Source: Patescibacteria group bacterium
Lineage (GTDB): Bacteria; Patescibacteriota; CPR2; UBA1875; JAMCYV01
Assembly (NCBI GenBank): GCA_023473595.1
Contig: JAMCYV010000022.1
Location: forward strand, 1-48,748
Direction of reading: 5' to 3'
DNA length: 48,748 bases
The notes under the pieces were generated by a model. The model saw nothing but the letters and a program-made list of their open reading frames with translations. It had not been told where the DNA came from and made no database searches. Both the position numbers and the translations under genes were made by a program. Shown here one piece after another: positions 39,832 through 48,665 of this stretch; position 1 is the first letter of the stretch, and every line of letters starts with the position of its first letter.

Positions 39832-40953
39832 ATGTTTAAAAATGCGGTCAAACTCTTTAAAATTTTCGGGATTCAGATAGACATCGATTTTTCCTGGGTA
39901 ATTATTTTTCTTCTTGTAGTCTGGATTCTGGCCTTTCAGTTTTTCCCCCGGTTTTATCCATTTTCAACAACGACTAACATCATTCTCGGTTTTATAACTT
40001 CAATAGTTTTCTTTGCGAGTGTCATTTTTCATGAATTGGCTCATTCTCTAGTTGCTAAAAGGCAGGGGATTAATGTCAAAAAAATCACTCTTTTTATTTT
40101 TGGCGGGGTTTCTCAAATAACCGAAGAGCCAGGCACCGCCAAAGCAGAATTTAAAATGGCGATTGCCGGACCGCTTTCGAGCATATTTTTAGGGATGGTT
40201 TTCTTGGGGATTTATGTCATTGGCCGAAATTTTCTACCCCTTACTTTGAAAGCGCCTATAGGTTTCTTAGCAGATATTAATCTCACTTTGGCAATCTTTA
40301 ATTTAATCCCTGGTTTTCCTTTGGATGGCGGCCGGGTCTTTAGGTCGATTCTCTGGTACTTTAACAAAGATATCTTAAAAAGCACCAAAATCGCCGTCTG
40401 GACAGGAAGAATTTTCGCTTTCTTCTTAATCGGTTTCGGCGTCTTTCGAATAGTATTTGCTGATCTTTCGGGACTTTGGTTTATCTTAATCGGCTTTTTC
40501 CTAGACCAAGCGGCTATCTCAAGCCTTTTTCAGATGGAAGCCAACATAATCTTAAATAAAATAAGCGTTGAAAAGGTGATGGACACAAACCCTAAACTTA
40601 TTTCTGAAAATATTACGGTTAGTGAACTTGCCAGAGAATATTTTAAAGATACCAAGGCCCATAGCTTCCTGGTGAAGGATAATGAAAATATCGGCTATGT
40701 GAGGGTCGATAATGTAAATAAGCTTCCTAAAAATCTCTGGGAAGAAAAGAGAATTTCAGACATTGTTGATCGTTATGAAGGAGAAGATCTTTTAAAGAAA
40801 TCGGACACCGCTCTTAAGGCCCTAGAACATATGCGAGGCCAAGATATCGACCAACTTCCGGTTTTGGAAAATCAAAATTTAGTCGGGGCTGTAAGTATCG
40901 AAAAAGTTATTGAATACTTGAACGAAGAGATGAAAGCTGGTAAGAGTAAATGA
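39832..40953 (+). CDS. Site-2 protease (M50) with C-terminal CBS domains
   Basis: This 373-residue membrane metalloprotease has the HELAH zinc motif at residues 67-71 and the second motif FPLDGGR with D165. About six helices make up the first 225 residues, and a CBS-domain pair fills residues about 245-370 (VEKVMDTNPKLISENITVSEL ... ALEHMRGQDIDQLPVLE). M50 enzymes with CBS domains cut membrane proteins in signalling, with nucleotide control through CBS. An AAAGGAGG site supports the start. The substrate, often an anti-sigma factor, is not encoded nearby. Confidence 0.9.
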   Translation: MFKNAVKLFKIFGIQIDIDFSWVIIFLLVVWILAFQFFPRFYPFSTTTNIILGFITSIVFFASVIFHELAHSLVAKRQGINVKKITLFIFGGVSQITEEPGTAKAEFKMAIAGPLSSIFLGMVFLGIYVIGRNFLPLTLKAPIGFLADINLTLAIFNLIPGFPLDGGRVFRSILWYFNKDILKSTKIAVWTGRIFAFFLIGFGVFRIVFADLSGLWFILIGFFLDQAAISSLFQMEANIILNKISVEKVMDTNPKLISENITVSELAREYFKDTKAHSFLVKDNENIGYVRVDNVNKLPKNLWEEKRISDIVDRYEGEDLLKKSDTALKALEHMRGQDIDQLPVLENQNLVGAVSIEKVIEYLNEEMKAGKSK

Positions 40954-41054
40954 TTTTGTTAAAATGACTGATACCTTTTTATCTTCAAAATGTTTAAATT
41001 CTAAAGAACTTATGTATCCCAAGCGCAAGTTGGTTTTTTAAAAGGAGATTTAAA

Positions 41055-41513
41055 ATGAAAAGGATATGGAAGCTGACCTTCTTTAGAAGGCTAACAGCGA
41101 TGGTTTTCCAGCTTGATGAGCGGGATATTGCTGTCCATGGGCTTTGCAAAGCTTTGGGCTGGAAAAAGAGAAGCAATAGAGAGCTTAGGGGCCTTAAGAA
41201 AATCGAAAGGGGCCTTCTAGTTCCATCAGGCATTCTCTGGTTTGTTTTAAGTATTTCCTGCATCGTTCTCTCATTTATTCTTATTAAAACTCAAGCCTTC
41301 CCTTTAAGTGAGCTTCCGTACTACGTAGCGCCACTTCTAGCGGTGGCTGGCCTTTCAGTTGTCTTTCAGTGGTGGGTGAATAGAAGCCACGTTTGGACGG
41401 CTATCATTCTTGTTATCGCTGTTATCCTTTTCGTTCAAGCCTATGACTGGGCAGTGCAAATTCCGGAGTTTGAAGCCTGGGTTAATAATCTCGTTCAATT
41501 CTTCGGTGGATAA
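41055..41513 (+). CDS. Unknown three-helix membrane protein
   Basis: This 152-residue protein has a basic cytoplasmic N-terminal part of about 55 residues followed by helices at about 57-78, 87-107 and 113-136. A short amphipathic tail ends in LVQFFGG. No family recognised. AAAAGGAG precedes the ATG. The gene is followed directly by a strong terminator at 41530, and there is no operon partner. Confidence 0.7.
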   Translation: MKRIWKLTFFRRLTAMVFQLDERDIAVHGLCKALGWKKRSNRELRGLKKIERGLLVPSGILWFVLSISCIVLSFILIKTQAFPLSELPYYVAPLLAVAGLSVVFQWWVNRSHVWTAIILVIAVILFVQAYDWAVQIPEFEAWVNNLVQFFGG

Positions 41514-41529
41514 ACGTATAGTTCGCTTT

Positions 41530-41554
41530 GTCCCCGACTTTTTTAGTCGGGGAC
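41530..41554. terminator. Intrinsic terminator
   Basis: A perfect 10-bp stem GTCCCCGACT / AGTCGGGGAC with a T-rich 5-base loop, followed by TTTGCTTTTG. Confidence 0.9.
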
Positions 41555-41586
41555 TTTGCTTTTGTAAAGCCAAATCATAGGCTTGA

Positions 41587-41615
41587 TTGACAAAGTCCTA
41601 TTTTTGTTGTATAAT
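41587..41615 (+). promoter_or_regulatory. Consensus sigma70 promoter for the 41704 gene
   Basis: TTGACA (41587-41592), a 17-base spacer and TATAAT (41610-41615). All twelve consensus bases match, the only such promoter found in the window. Confidence 0.85.
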
Positions 41616-41655
41616 CGCTCGTTAGAATCATTTGTCTCATGCATATTTGAAAATA

Positions 41656-41674
41656 AGTCTCCCTTCGGGAGATT
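41656..41674 (+). promoter_or_regulatory. Leader hairpin before the 41704 gene
   Basis: AGTCTCCC pairs with GGGAGATT around a TTC loop, in the predicted 80-base leader, about 15 bases before the GGAAGGAG ribosome site. It could stabilise the mRNA or modulate translation. Confidence 0.45.
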
Positions 41675-41703
41675 ACATATAAAGAGCGCGGGAAGGAGTA
41701 GAG

Positions 41704-42444
41704 GTGGAAGTGGATTACAAGGAGTATCATACTCCCAAGCTGGTTCAGGATCTGGAAAGTCTGGATCCGTTTTCTTCAATTTCAACAGAGCAGTCTGTCA
41801 GTTCAGCTGGGGAAAGTGGCGAATTTGTCTTTCAGGCTAATGACTTCCTTGAAGTGGCGAAAAGGGTAGCCGAGATAGTTGATATCGCTGCCAAACCGGT
41901 AGAGGCGGTGAATGAAACGATCGCTGTAACGTCTGCCTATCTTAAGGAGTGGGGCGTAGAGCATTGCCTTGGCCCGTACTCTGCTGCCAAGATTATCTCA
42001 AAGGCAGCGTGTGCCACCAAGGACATCGGGCGATGTCCCGGTGCTTTAATGATTCTTGCCATGAAGCATACCGTCGAGGCCGCTGGCGGACGTTTCAATG
42101 TCGCGGAGACGATATCTTTACTAATAGAGGAGAATCTTAAAATCGTCTCTGCTTCCGGTTACGACCGCTATCAGACCTTCTCGACCGCTGGGTTCAGGAT
42201 TTGGGCTTTAAAGAAGAACCGGCAAGGTTTTCTAGACCGAGCCTACAAGTGCTACGAATCTGGCAATTTGGAGGAGGCGGATGTTCACTTGAAATCTGCC
42301 GACTACCAGAGCGGTCTCGTTTTGGCAGAAATCAGAAAGCGGGACGAAAGCGTCAAAAGATATACTGATGAAGGAGAACTTGCCGAGAAACGGATTCTAG
42401 CGTATAAGAAGATCCAGAATTTCCTGGAGTTGCTTTCGGCATAA
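41704..42444 (+). CDS. Unknown protein in an isolated, highly expressed cassette
   Basis: This 246-residue soluble, mostly helical protein has a Ser-rich N-terminus (SSISTEQSVSSAGES) and no known motif that I can name. Three or four Cys occur between residues 95 and 195. Its codons are visibly richer in G and C than those of neighbouring genes, which suggests a different origin. The GTG start follows a GGAAGGAG site. A consensus promoter and a leader hairpin precede it, and strong terminators lie on both sides (41530 and 42459). The tRNA-Glu gene with a duplicated 3' end is 370 bases away. Function unknown. Confidence 0.7.
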   Translation: MEVDYKEYHTPKLVQDLESLDPFSSISTEQSVSSAGESGEFVFQANDFLEVAKRVAEIVDIAAKPVEAVNETIAVTSAYLKEWGVEHCLGPYSAAKIISKAACATKDIGRCPGALMILAMKHTVEAAGGRFNVAETISLLIEENLKIVSASGYDRYQTFSTAGFRIWALKKNRQGFLDRAYKCYESGNLEEADVHLKSADYQSGLVLAEIRKRDESVKRYTDEGELAEKRILAYKKIQNFLELLSA

Positions 42445-42458
42445 GGGAGTGATTTGTA

Positions 42459-42482
42459 GGGCGTAGCCACGTGGCTACGCCC
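42459..42482 (+). terminator. Intrinsic terminator after the 41704 gene
   Basis: A perfect 24-base palindrome, GGGCGTAGCCAC / GTGGCTACGCCC, followed by TTGTT. Confidence 0.88.
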
Positions 42483-42497
42483 TTGTTCGTATCTGGA

Positions 42498-42602
42498 CTA
42501 CTTAATTATTACTTTAACTTCTGGTTTTTTCTTTAACGGAGTCTCTAGGCTTGTTTTTATTATTTCTGATTCTACTGGCAAGGGTTTTCTTACTTCTAAC
42601 AT
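42498..42602 (-). CDS. Possible 34-residue ORF
   Basis: On the minus strand an ATG at 42602 opens 34 codons, starting MLEVRKPLPVESEIIKTS and ending KPEVKVIIK. It has no ribosome binding site. The Lys/Pro/Val composition is protein-like, but the frame may be chance. It is the only frame I see in the stretch 42483-42816. Confidence 0.2.
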   Translation of the reverse strand: MLEVRKPLPVESEIIKTSLETPLKKKPEVKVIIK

Positions 42603-42642
42603 CTTATAGTTTGAATATTAAAATCTCTATTTAATAAGCAAT

Positions 42643-42661
42643 TTGGCAGGGCCAAGGGGAG
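42643..42661. repeat. 19-base duplicate of the tRNA-Glu 3' end
   Basis: TTGGCAGGGCCAAGGGGAG is identical to 42816-42834 (the CCA end, acceptor strand and part of the T stem of tRNA-Glu), 173 bases away in the same orientation. It could be an attachment-site remnant or the end of a decayed tRNA copy. Confidence 0.7.
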
Positions 42662-42778
42662 CTTACCGCATTCACATGCTGATTAACTAGAGACATTCTA
42701 TGAAATCTTCTTCATAATAATCATTTTTACTGTTCTGGATATCTTTTCCAGGCAGGAGTTCGATCTCTTAGTCTAAAC

Positions 42779-42817
42779 AAGAAAAGAACCTCAACTTCTA
42801 GCTGAGATTCTTTTCTT
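42779..42817 (-). terminator. Terminator of tRNA-Glu
   Basis: A 15-bp stem with one mismatch: AAGAAAAGAACCTCA (42779-42793) against TGAGATTCTTTTCTT (42803-42817). It starts at the last base of the tRNA. Confidence 0.8.
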
Positions 42818-42891
42818 GGCAGGGCCAAGGGGAGTCGAACCCCTGTTACCAGGATGAAAACCTGGCGTCCTGACCACTAGACGATGGCCCC
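42817..42891 (-). tRNA. tRNA-Glu (anticodon TTC)
   Basis: A 75-base tRNA with acceptor GGGGCCA/TGGCCCT (one G-T pair), discriminator G and encoded CCA. The anticodon stem CCAGG/CCTGG holds loop TTTTCAT, so the anticodon is TTC. The D stem GTCT/GGAC and a T stem AGGGG/CCCCT are complete. Confidence 0.94.
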
Positions 42892-43041
42892 AAAATACTT
42901 ATAAATTTTACCATAAAATAAGCACGTTTTCAAGAAAACTAAAGAACAATTTATTTTCAAATAAGTTTATGCTATAAATTAAATATGCTTATTAAATCCT
43001 TCTTCACTGAAAAGTTACGAAGGACTAAAGGGAGGAAATAG

Positions 43042-44064
<1,023 letters not shown>

Positions 44065-44089
44065 AAGGAATAAGAAAAAAGCTTATTGT

Positions 44090-44174
44090 TGTCATCCCAG
44101 ACTATACCTATAAAAATATAATCAGTTGATCTGGGATCCATAGTCTCTGGATTCCCGCTTCCGTGAGAATGACA
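44090..44174. repeat. TGTCAT-family element between gap and pgk
   Basis: An 85-base element from TGTCATCCCAGAC to GAGAATGACA. Internal CTGGGAT and ATCCCAG-type arms are visible. The pgk ribosome binding site (AAAGGTGAT) starts just after its right end. Confidence 0.75.
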
Positions 44175-44185
44175 TAAAAGGTGAT

Positions 44186-45358
44186 ATGAAAAGTATTAAA
44201 GGTATTAATGTTAAAAGCAAAAGAGTGCTCTTAAGAGTTGATTTTAATGTGCCTGTTTTAAGCGGGAAGATTTTGGATAATACCAAAATCCAAGCTCATG
44301 TTCCGACGCTTGATTATCTTAAAAAATACGGTGCCAAGACGATTTTAATCTCTCATTTTGGCAAACCCAAAGGCAAAAAAGTAAAAGGGCTTTCTTTAAA
44401 ACCAGTGGCTAAAGAGCTAGAAAAAATTTTGGAAAGGAAAGTTATATTTATACCAGAAGTCTGGGGGAAGAAAGTTGAGGATCAAATTTCAAAATTAAAA
44501 GACGGTGAAATTTGCGTTCTAGAAAACTTAAGATATGATAAGGGCGAAGAGATGAATGATCCAGTTTTTACCGAGAGGCTAGCAAGACTTGGAGATATAT
44601 TTGTCCAAGATGCCTTCGCCGAATGCCACAAGGCAGCTGCTTCTATGGTTGGCATCCCTAAAATTTTACCTGCATATGCCGGTTTTCTTTTGGAAAAAGA
44701 GATTGAAAACCTTACCAAATATCTTCTTAAGCCTAAGAAACCGTTTATCTGCATTATAGGCGGAGCCAAGATTTCTACCAAAATCGATATCTTGAAATCT
44801 CTTATTGGCAAAGCTGATGTCCTAGCAATAGGCGGGGGAATGGCCAATAATTTTTTGGCTGTCGAAGGGTTCGAAGTTGGCAAATCAATGGTAGAAGAGG
44901 ACTACTTTGATGAAGCCGACAGCATCTTAAGCGATGCCCATTATAAGGAAACGGAAATAATTCTACCGGAGGATGTTTATACAGCCAAAAAATTAGATTC
45001 TAGAAACAAACCAGAACTCAAAGAAATAAACCAAGTTAGCACAAATGATATAATCGTTGATATTGGGCCCAAAACAGTCGGCAAGTTTGTCCAGCCGATA
45101 GAATTCGCCGGCACTGTCTTTTGGAACGGGCCCTTAGGAGTCACTGAAGTAGAGAATTTCTCTAAGAGTACAAAAGCAATTGCCGAAATTGTCTTAAAAA
45201 GCAAAGCAGTCAGCATTGTTGGAGGGGGCGATACAATTGCTGTCTTAGAAAAATTTAAACTTACTGGCAAATTCACTTATGTCTCGACAGGTGGAGGTGC
45301 AACAATGGAATTTATTGAAAAAGAAGGAAAGCTTCCGGGAATTATGGCGCTGGGATAA
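44186..45358 (+). CDS. pgk: Phosphoglycerate kinase
   Basis: This 390-residue enzyme transfers the phosphoryl group of 1,3-bisphosphoglycerate to ADP. The N-terminal lobe has RVDFNVP and SHFGKPKGK; NLRYDKGEE and DAFAECHKAA follow; the C-terminal lobe has GGAKISTKI, the WNGPLGV loop and the GGGDT nucleotide motif. Length is typical. It follows gap, with only a repeat element between. It supplies ATP in the lower half of glycolysis. Confidence 0.97.
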   Translation: MKSIKGINVKSKRVLLRVDFNVPVLSGKILDNTKIQAHVPTLDYLKKYGAKTILISHFGKPKGKKVKGLSLKPVAKELEKILERKVIFIPEVWGKKVEDQISKLKDGEICVLENLRYDKGEEMNDPVFTERLARLGDIFVQDAFAECHKAAASMVGIPKILPAYAGFLLEKEIENLTKYLLKPKKPFICIIGGAKISTKIDILKSLIGKADVLAIGGGMANNFLAVEGFEVGKSMVEEDYFDEADSILSDAHYKETEIILPEDVYTAKKLDSRNKPELKEINQVSTNDIIVDIGPKTVGKFVQPIEFAGTVFWNGPLGVTEVENFSKSTKAIAEIVLKSKAVSIVGGGDTIAVLEKFKLTGKFTYVSTGGGATMEFIEKEGKLPGIMALG

Positions 45359-45363
45359 TCTTT

Positions 45364-45427
45364 TGTCATTTCTGATTTGACCAGGAATCTTACTCTCGTC
45401 AATCTCGCGAAAGCGGGAATCCAGAGC
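45364..45427. repeat. TGTCAT-family element, right end decayed
   Basis: It begins TGTCATTTCTGATTTGACC and includes the palindrome CTCGCGAAAGCGGGAATCCAG. No ATGACA end is seen. Confidence 0.55.
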
Positions 45428-45531
45428 TAAGTAAAAAGACATTCTTTTTCTACTTTTGTCTTGCCAAGCGAAGCTAGTTCAGGACAGGTGCCAGTAGGCA
45501 AAAGTTAGGATAAGCGAATGTTGTCATCCCG

Positions 45532-45580
45532 ACCGAAGTGGAGAGATCTCTCGACTTCACTTCGTTCGCTCGAGATGACA
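45532..45580. repeat. Short TGTCAT-family element
   Basis: A 49-base unit from TGTCATCCCGACC to CTCGAGATGACA, with an internal palindrome GAGAGATCTCTC. Confidence 0.7.
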
Positions 45581-45954
45581 TTTTTTATTTTCTTAAATGT
45601 TCGTTCGCTTCTTACTCGCTTTGAGAACTGATATGCGGAAAAAAATCATTACTTTATAAAGTTAAATTTTTGTTTAAAGATCCAAAATAACCTTAAGGAA
45701 AGAACTTATATTTGGATAACTAGCAGAATAATTTCTTTTTCTTTCCTTTTTATAATGGACTTACTTTAAAAAGCAAATTCCTGCTGTGCGCGTCTATTTT
45801 CGTTCCCTGGAATCCGTATTTTTTTAAGGATTAATTCTTAAAAAAGAGGATACCAAACCTTATGAACGATTAGTTTTGACGGCACTAGCGGAAATTTGCT
45901 TTTTTTATGCTTATAAATTCATTAAAATGTTCATTTAAAGCCAAAAATAATCTC

Positions 45955-45983
45955 TTGACTGCCGTAAAAAACTAATGTTTACT
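45955..45983 (+). promoter_or_regulatory. Promoter and structured leader of the TM-helix protein gene
   Basis: TTGACT (45955-45960), 17 bases, TTTACT (45978-45983). The leader has a small hairpin AGAGG/CCTCT (45991-46007) whose loop carries a decoy GAGGG, before the true GGGAGGTGA site. Confidence 0.55.
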
Positions 45984-46036
45984 TACCTTTAGAGGAGGGA
46001 AACCTCTAGTTTGAAAAAGAAGGGAGGTGAAGTAAG

Positions 46037-46708
46037 GTGCTAGTAGAGTGGAGTAATGCAACCACCACTGCTGTTACAGATTCATTAACAAAAGTTATCG
46101 CTTATATTCCTAACATCATTGCAGCAATAGTTGTCCTACTTATCGGCATTATTGTTGCATGGGCGGTTAAAACCGTTGTCGTTAAAGTCTTAGGCTACGT
46201 CAATTTAAGTTCTGTTAGCGAAACAGTTGGCTTAAACAGAATCTTTACCGGTAAAGTAAACTTGGTTGGTCTTTTGGGCGATTTAGTCCAATGGATTACA
46301 GTCATTGTTTTCTTGATTCCGGCATTTGAGATTTTGAATCTAAATCAAGTCAATGAAGTCTTGCAGAATGTCGTAGCTTATGTACCAAATGTTGTAGCAG
46401 CCGTATTTATTCTTCTAGTCGGCGTGGTTGTAGCTGACTTAGTATCTAAGGTAGTTACCGAGACATCAAAGACCATCGGAGCTAAAACTTCCGATGTTTT
46501 AGCTGATGTTGCCAGGTACTCTATCGTAGTCTTTGTAAGTCTTGCTGCAATTTCGCAGCTTGGCGTCGCCCAAAGGTTGATCGAAAGTCTCTTCACCGGC
46601 CTTGTAGCTATGGTAGCTATCGCCGGCGGTATTGCTTTCGGTTTTGGCGGCCAAGATACTGCTAAAGACTTGGTCAACAGGCTTAGAAAAAATCTTCCTA
46701 AATCTTAA
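46037..46708 (+). CDS. Mechanosensitive-type TM-helix membrane protein
   Basis: This 223-residue protein has five or six helices built from two related repeats: VIAYIPNIIAAIVVLLIGIIV near residue 20 and VVAYVPNVVAAVFILLVGVVV near residue 114. This is the conserved TM-helix domain (PF05552) found with MscS-like channels. The GGIAFGFGGQDTAKDLVNRLRK segment near the end matches the pore-lining helix end of MscS, but the cytoplasmic beta domain is missing. It starts with GTG after a strong GGGAGGTGA site. It may form a small channel or modify one. It ends at its own terminator. Confidence 0.82.
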   Translation: MLVEWSNATTTAVTDSLTKVIAYIPNIIAAIVVLLIGIIVAWAVKTVVVKVLGYVNLSSVSETVGLNRIFTGKVNLVGLLGDLVQWITVIVFLIPAFEILNLNQVNEVLQNVVAYVPNVVAAVFILLVGVVVADLVSKVVTETSKTIGAKTSDVLADVARYSIVVFVSLAAISQLGVAQRLIESLFTGLVAMVAIAGGIAFGFGGQDTAKDLVNRLRKNLPKS

Positions 46709-46736
46709 TTGATTTAGGCAAACAAATATAAAAAAC

Positions 46737-46764
46737 AAAAGATGGGGCTTCGGCCCTATCTTTT
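46737..46764 (+). terminator. Intrinsic terminator with TTCG loop
   Basis: AAAAGATGGGGC / GCCCTATCTTTT (one G-T pair) around a TTCG loop, followed by GTTTTTTTT. Confidence 0.92.
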
Positions 46765-46856
46765 GTTTTTTTTGGTTTTCATCTTTTAATAATGATATTT
46801 TAAAGAAATGGTTCGAAAATTTAATAGGTCTTTTCTTTTTTAGGGTGGTGGCTTAA

Positions 46857-47150
46857 TTGAACAAAAAGAAGAGAGCTCAAGGGATTAAAAAGTATGCCCA
46901 GAAGGGAGGAAAAAGAACCTTTGAAAAATACGGACGAGATCATTTCGTCGAAATGGGTCGAAAGGGCGGAGCCAAAGTTCAAGAATATGTTCGTTTAGGC
47001 AAGAAGCAGCTAGAGGAAGAAGAAACAAGGGTAAAAAAGGAGAGTCCTCTTCCTAAAATCGCTATACATATTGAGAGAAAGAAAATGGACAAAATAAAAG
47101 AAAAGGAAGAAAAAAGGCCCGATACCCACAAAGCGCACAAGTCCCCTTAA
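46857..47150 (+). CDS. KGG-motif small basic protein
   Basis: This 97-residue protein starts with TTG after a GGGTGG site. Two KGG units are visible: KKYAQKGGKRTFEKYGRDHF at 11-30 and VEMGRKGGAKVQEYV at 31-45, a pattern shared with the stress-induced GsiB/YciG family (PF10685). The C-terminal half is a highly charged Lys/Glu tail. Such proteins are intrinsically disordered and linked to desiccation or stress survival. The left arm of the hairpin at 47141 overlaps its stop codon. The gene beginning at 48666 is a second KGG protein. Confidence 0.78.
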   Translation: MNKKKRAQGIKKYAQKGGKRTFEKYGRDHFVEMGRKGGAKVQEYVRLGKKQLEEEETRVKKESPLPKIAIHIERKKMDKIKEKEEKRPDTHKAHKSP

Positions 47151-47167
47151 GAATAACTTAAGGGGAC
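47141..47167. terminator. Terminator-like hairpin
   Basis: A perfect 11-bp stem GTCCCCTTAAG / CTTAAGGGGAC with loop AATAA, overlapping the end of the KGG gene. It lacks a clean T-run. Confidence 0.7.
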
Positions 47168-47220
47168 AAATCTTTGAATAATATTCAATTAATCCATCTA
47201 CCGGTTTACAAATTAACTGA

Positions 47221-48141
47221 TTAGCTATTGTAAAACTTGGCGGAATCTTCAGGGAAGACCGGATTTATAACCATCCCGGTTCCAAGTTCAAGCCCTGCCC
47301 AGATATTTATCCTAGGCTCGACTTTTAATCTGAAATGATGGCTTTCTAGGTCCAAAGAATTATCGAAAAAGTAATTATATGAGATTCCGGCATCGTCCAG
47401 TTTTCCGGTTATTTTTTTAAGAGCCTTGGCTAAAGATTCTAGCTCTTCCCCATGGAAATCATCAATTGTCCTTTGATGCTTCAAGGGCATAATCCAGACG
47501 CCAAAAGCATTCGAAGAAGCGTAAGGGCAGATACCAATGACGTTGTCGTCTAAGTAAGCGACTCTGGGCGAATGCCTTTCCTTTCTTATAATATCGCAAT
47601 GGGGGCAGGTGCCTTTGTTTAGGAAATACTCATCGACGGCATCAGATTCCCTCACAATTTTCGGTGGGATCAAAGGGAGAGCAATGATTTGGGAATGGGC
47701 ATGGGCGACTGTAGCGCCGGCTTTACCGCCGTCATTCTTAAAAACAAGGACATGTCTGACCCCTTTCAGCTTCTTAAGCTCTTTGATCCTTTGGTCATAA
47801 ACCCTAAGGATTCGCATTATGTCTTCCAAAGGCAAATCAGAAAGTTCCTTATTGTGTTCAGGCGTTTCGATTATAACCTCTTGTTTGCCGAAAGCTTTGG
47901 GGTTATCCGGTGTTAGGGCCGGAAACTTATTTTCAATAATAGCGATCCCAGGGTATTTTTTATTGTCGAAATCCTGAATTATCTTCTGATCTTTTAGATT
48001 CTTGGGGCAGAAGTAACATTCGTTTATATCCAATTCCTCCTTTTGGTCCTCGTGAATATTATGAAGCCTCAAATTCCTTTTAGGAGCAAAGATAACATAA
48101 GAGTCTAAAAAATAATGTTTTCTAATTTCCGCTTTTTTCAT
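47221..48141 (-). CDS. Galactose-1-phosphate uridylyltransferase-like HIT-superfamily protein
   Basis: This 306-residue protein has two zinc Cys pairs, C42-C45 (CYFC) and C179-C182 (CPHC), and the catalytic HAHSQ at 147-151, where the second His carries the nucleotidyl group. Other GalT-type segments are VFKNDGGKAGA and SHHFRLKVEPR. Length is a little below the usual 340-350. It swaps a nucleotidyl group between sugar phosphates; UDP-galactose or ADP-glucose chemistry are both possible. A TAAAAT box ends 6 bases before the ATG. Confidence 0.87.
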   Translation of the reverse strand: MKKAEIRKHYFLDSYVIFAPKRNLRLHNIHEDQKEELDINECYFCPKNLKDQKIIQDFDNKKYPGIAIIENKFPALTPDNPKAFGKQEVIIETPEHNKELSDLPLEDIMRILRVYDQRIKELKKLKGVRHVLVFKNDGGKAGATVAHAHSQIIALPLIPPKIVRESDAVDEYFLNKGTCPHCDIIRKERHSPRVAYLDDNVIGICPYASSNAFGVWIMPLKHQRTIDDFHGEELESLAKALKKITGKLDDAGISYNYFFDNSLDLESHHFRLKVEPRINIWAGLELGTGMVINPVFPEDSAKFYNS

Positions 48142-48147
48142 AACCCT

Positions 48148-48153
48148 ATTTTA
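48148..48153 (-). promoter_or_regulatory. -10 box for leaderless GalT-like mRNA
   Basis: TAAAAT on the minus strand ends exactly 6 bases before the ATG at 48141; no Shine-Dalgarno site. Confidence 0.6.
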
Positions 48154-48251
48154 ACTTAAAAATTAAAAAACTGAAAGCTGGTTAATATCATAATGTATGG
48201 AATTGCATAAAGATTTAATATGGAAACATTCATTTTGGCAGGCAACTTTAC

Positions 48252-48665
48252 ATGGGGGATGAGATGGCCACTGAAAGAGGGAACGGGCCGAGGGATCCGG
48301 AAGCTATTTATAGAAGAGCTTTTAGTGAGATTTCGGCAAGATGGAAAAAGGAAACATTCTTAAAAAGAAAGGCTGCAGCGAACTTTGTTGTCTATAAGAT
48401 AACGGGTCTTTCGCCTTATACGCTGGGTCTAGGCGGACCTTCGGTTCGCGAGCATGTAGCGAAATGCGTATCAAAAACGGCAGTAGGTAGAACTTACCGC
48501 GAAGCCATGATCGAAGTGCGAAATTTCGCATGGGTCTTTTTCGGACCGATTACAGATGCCCATGTCGAATGTTTTCTGGCACATGTTTGCCATGATAACG
48601 ATCCAGAAGACATTCATGCTCTCCATACTCTTATTGATCAGAGAAAACGAAGGGAGGCGTCATAA
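48252..48665 (+). CDS. Unknown protein coupled to a KGG gene
   Basis: This 137-residue soluble protein (133 if the ATG at 48264, which sits behind a GGGGGATGAG site, is used) has a basic N-terminal half, an Arg- and Ala-rich helix set and a His/Cys-bearing end (HVECFLAHVCHDNDPEDIHALH) that could bind metal. No family recognised. Its codons are richer in G and C than those of most neighbours, like the 41704 gene. The next gene starts immediately after its stop, so the two are translated together. Confidence 0.65.
   Translation: MGDEMATERGNGPRDPEAIYRRAFSEISARWKKETFLKRKAAANFVVYKITGLSPYTLGLGGPSVREHVAKCVSKTAVGRTYREAMIEVRNFAWVFFGPITDAHVECFLAHVCHDNDPEDIHALHTLIDQRKRREAS

Larger units (their letters stand above)
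45359..46036. other. 678-base repeat-rich intergenic region
   Basis: No gene is supported here. It holds two TGTCAT-type elements (45364-45427 and 45532-45580), other low-order inverted segments (GCCAAGCGAAGC, GTTCGCTTCTTACTCGC) and then about 350 bases of AT-rich sequence. The right end carries the promoter and leader of the 46037 gene. It looks like an accumulation site for mobile repeats. Confidence 0.7.

Noticed and set aside
42662-42815. An integrated element between the tRNA-Glu duplicates
   Set aside because: Only 154 bases without a gene; at most a remnant, so it is reported as a repeat and not as a mobile element.
44482-44883. 133-residue minus-strand frame inside pgk
   Set aside because: It is antisense to conserved PGK motifs and shows no protein-like features of its own.
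45975-45992. Short leader peptide ATG-TTT-ACT-TAC-CTT-TAG before the TM-helix protein gene
   Set aside because: It overlaps the predicted -10 box and has no ribosome site, so it would not be transcribed with a leader.
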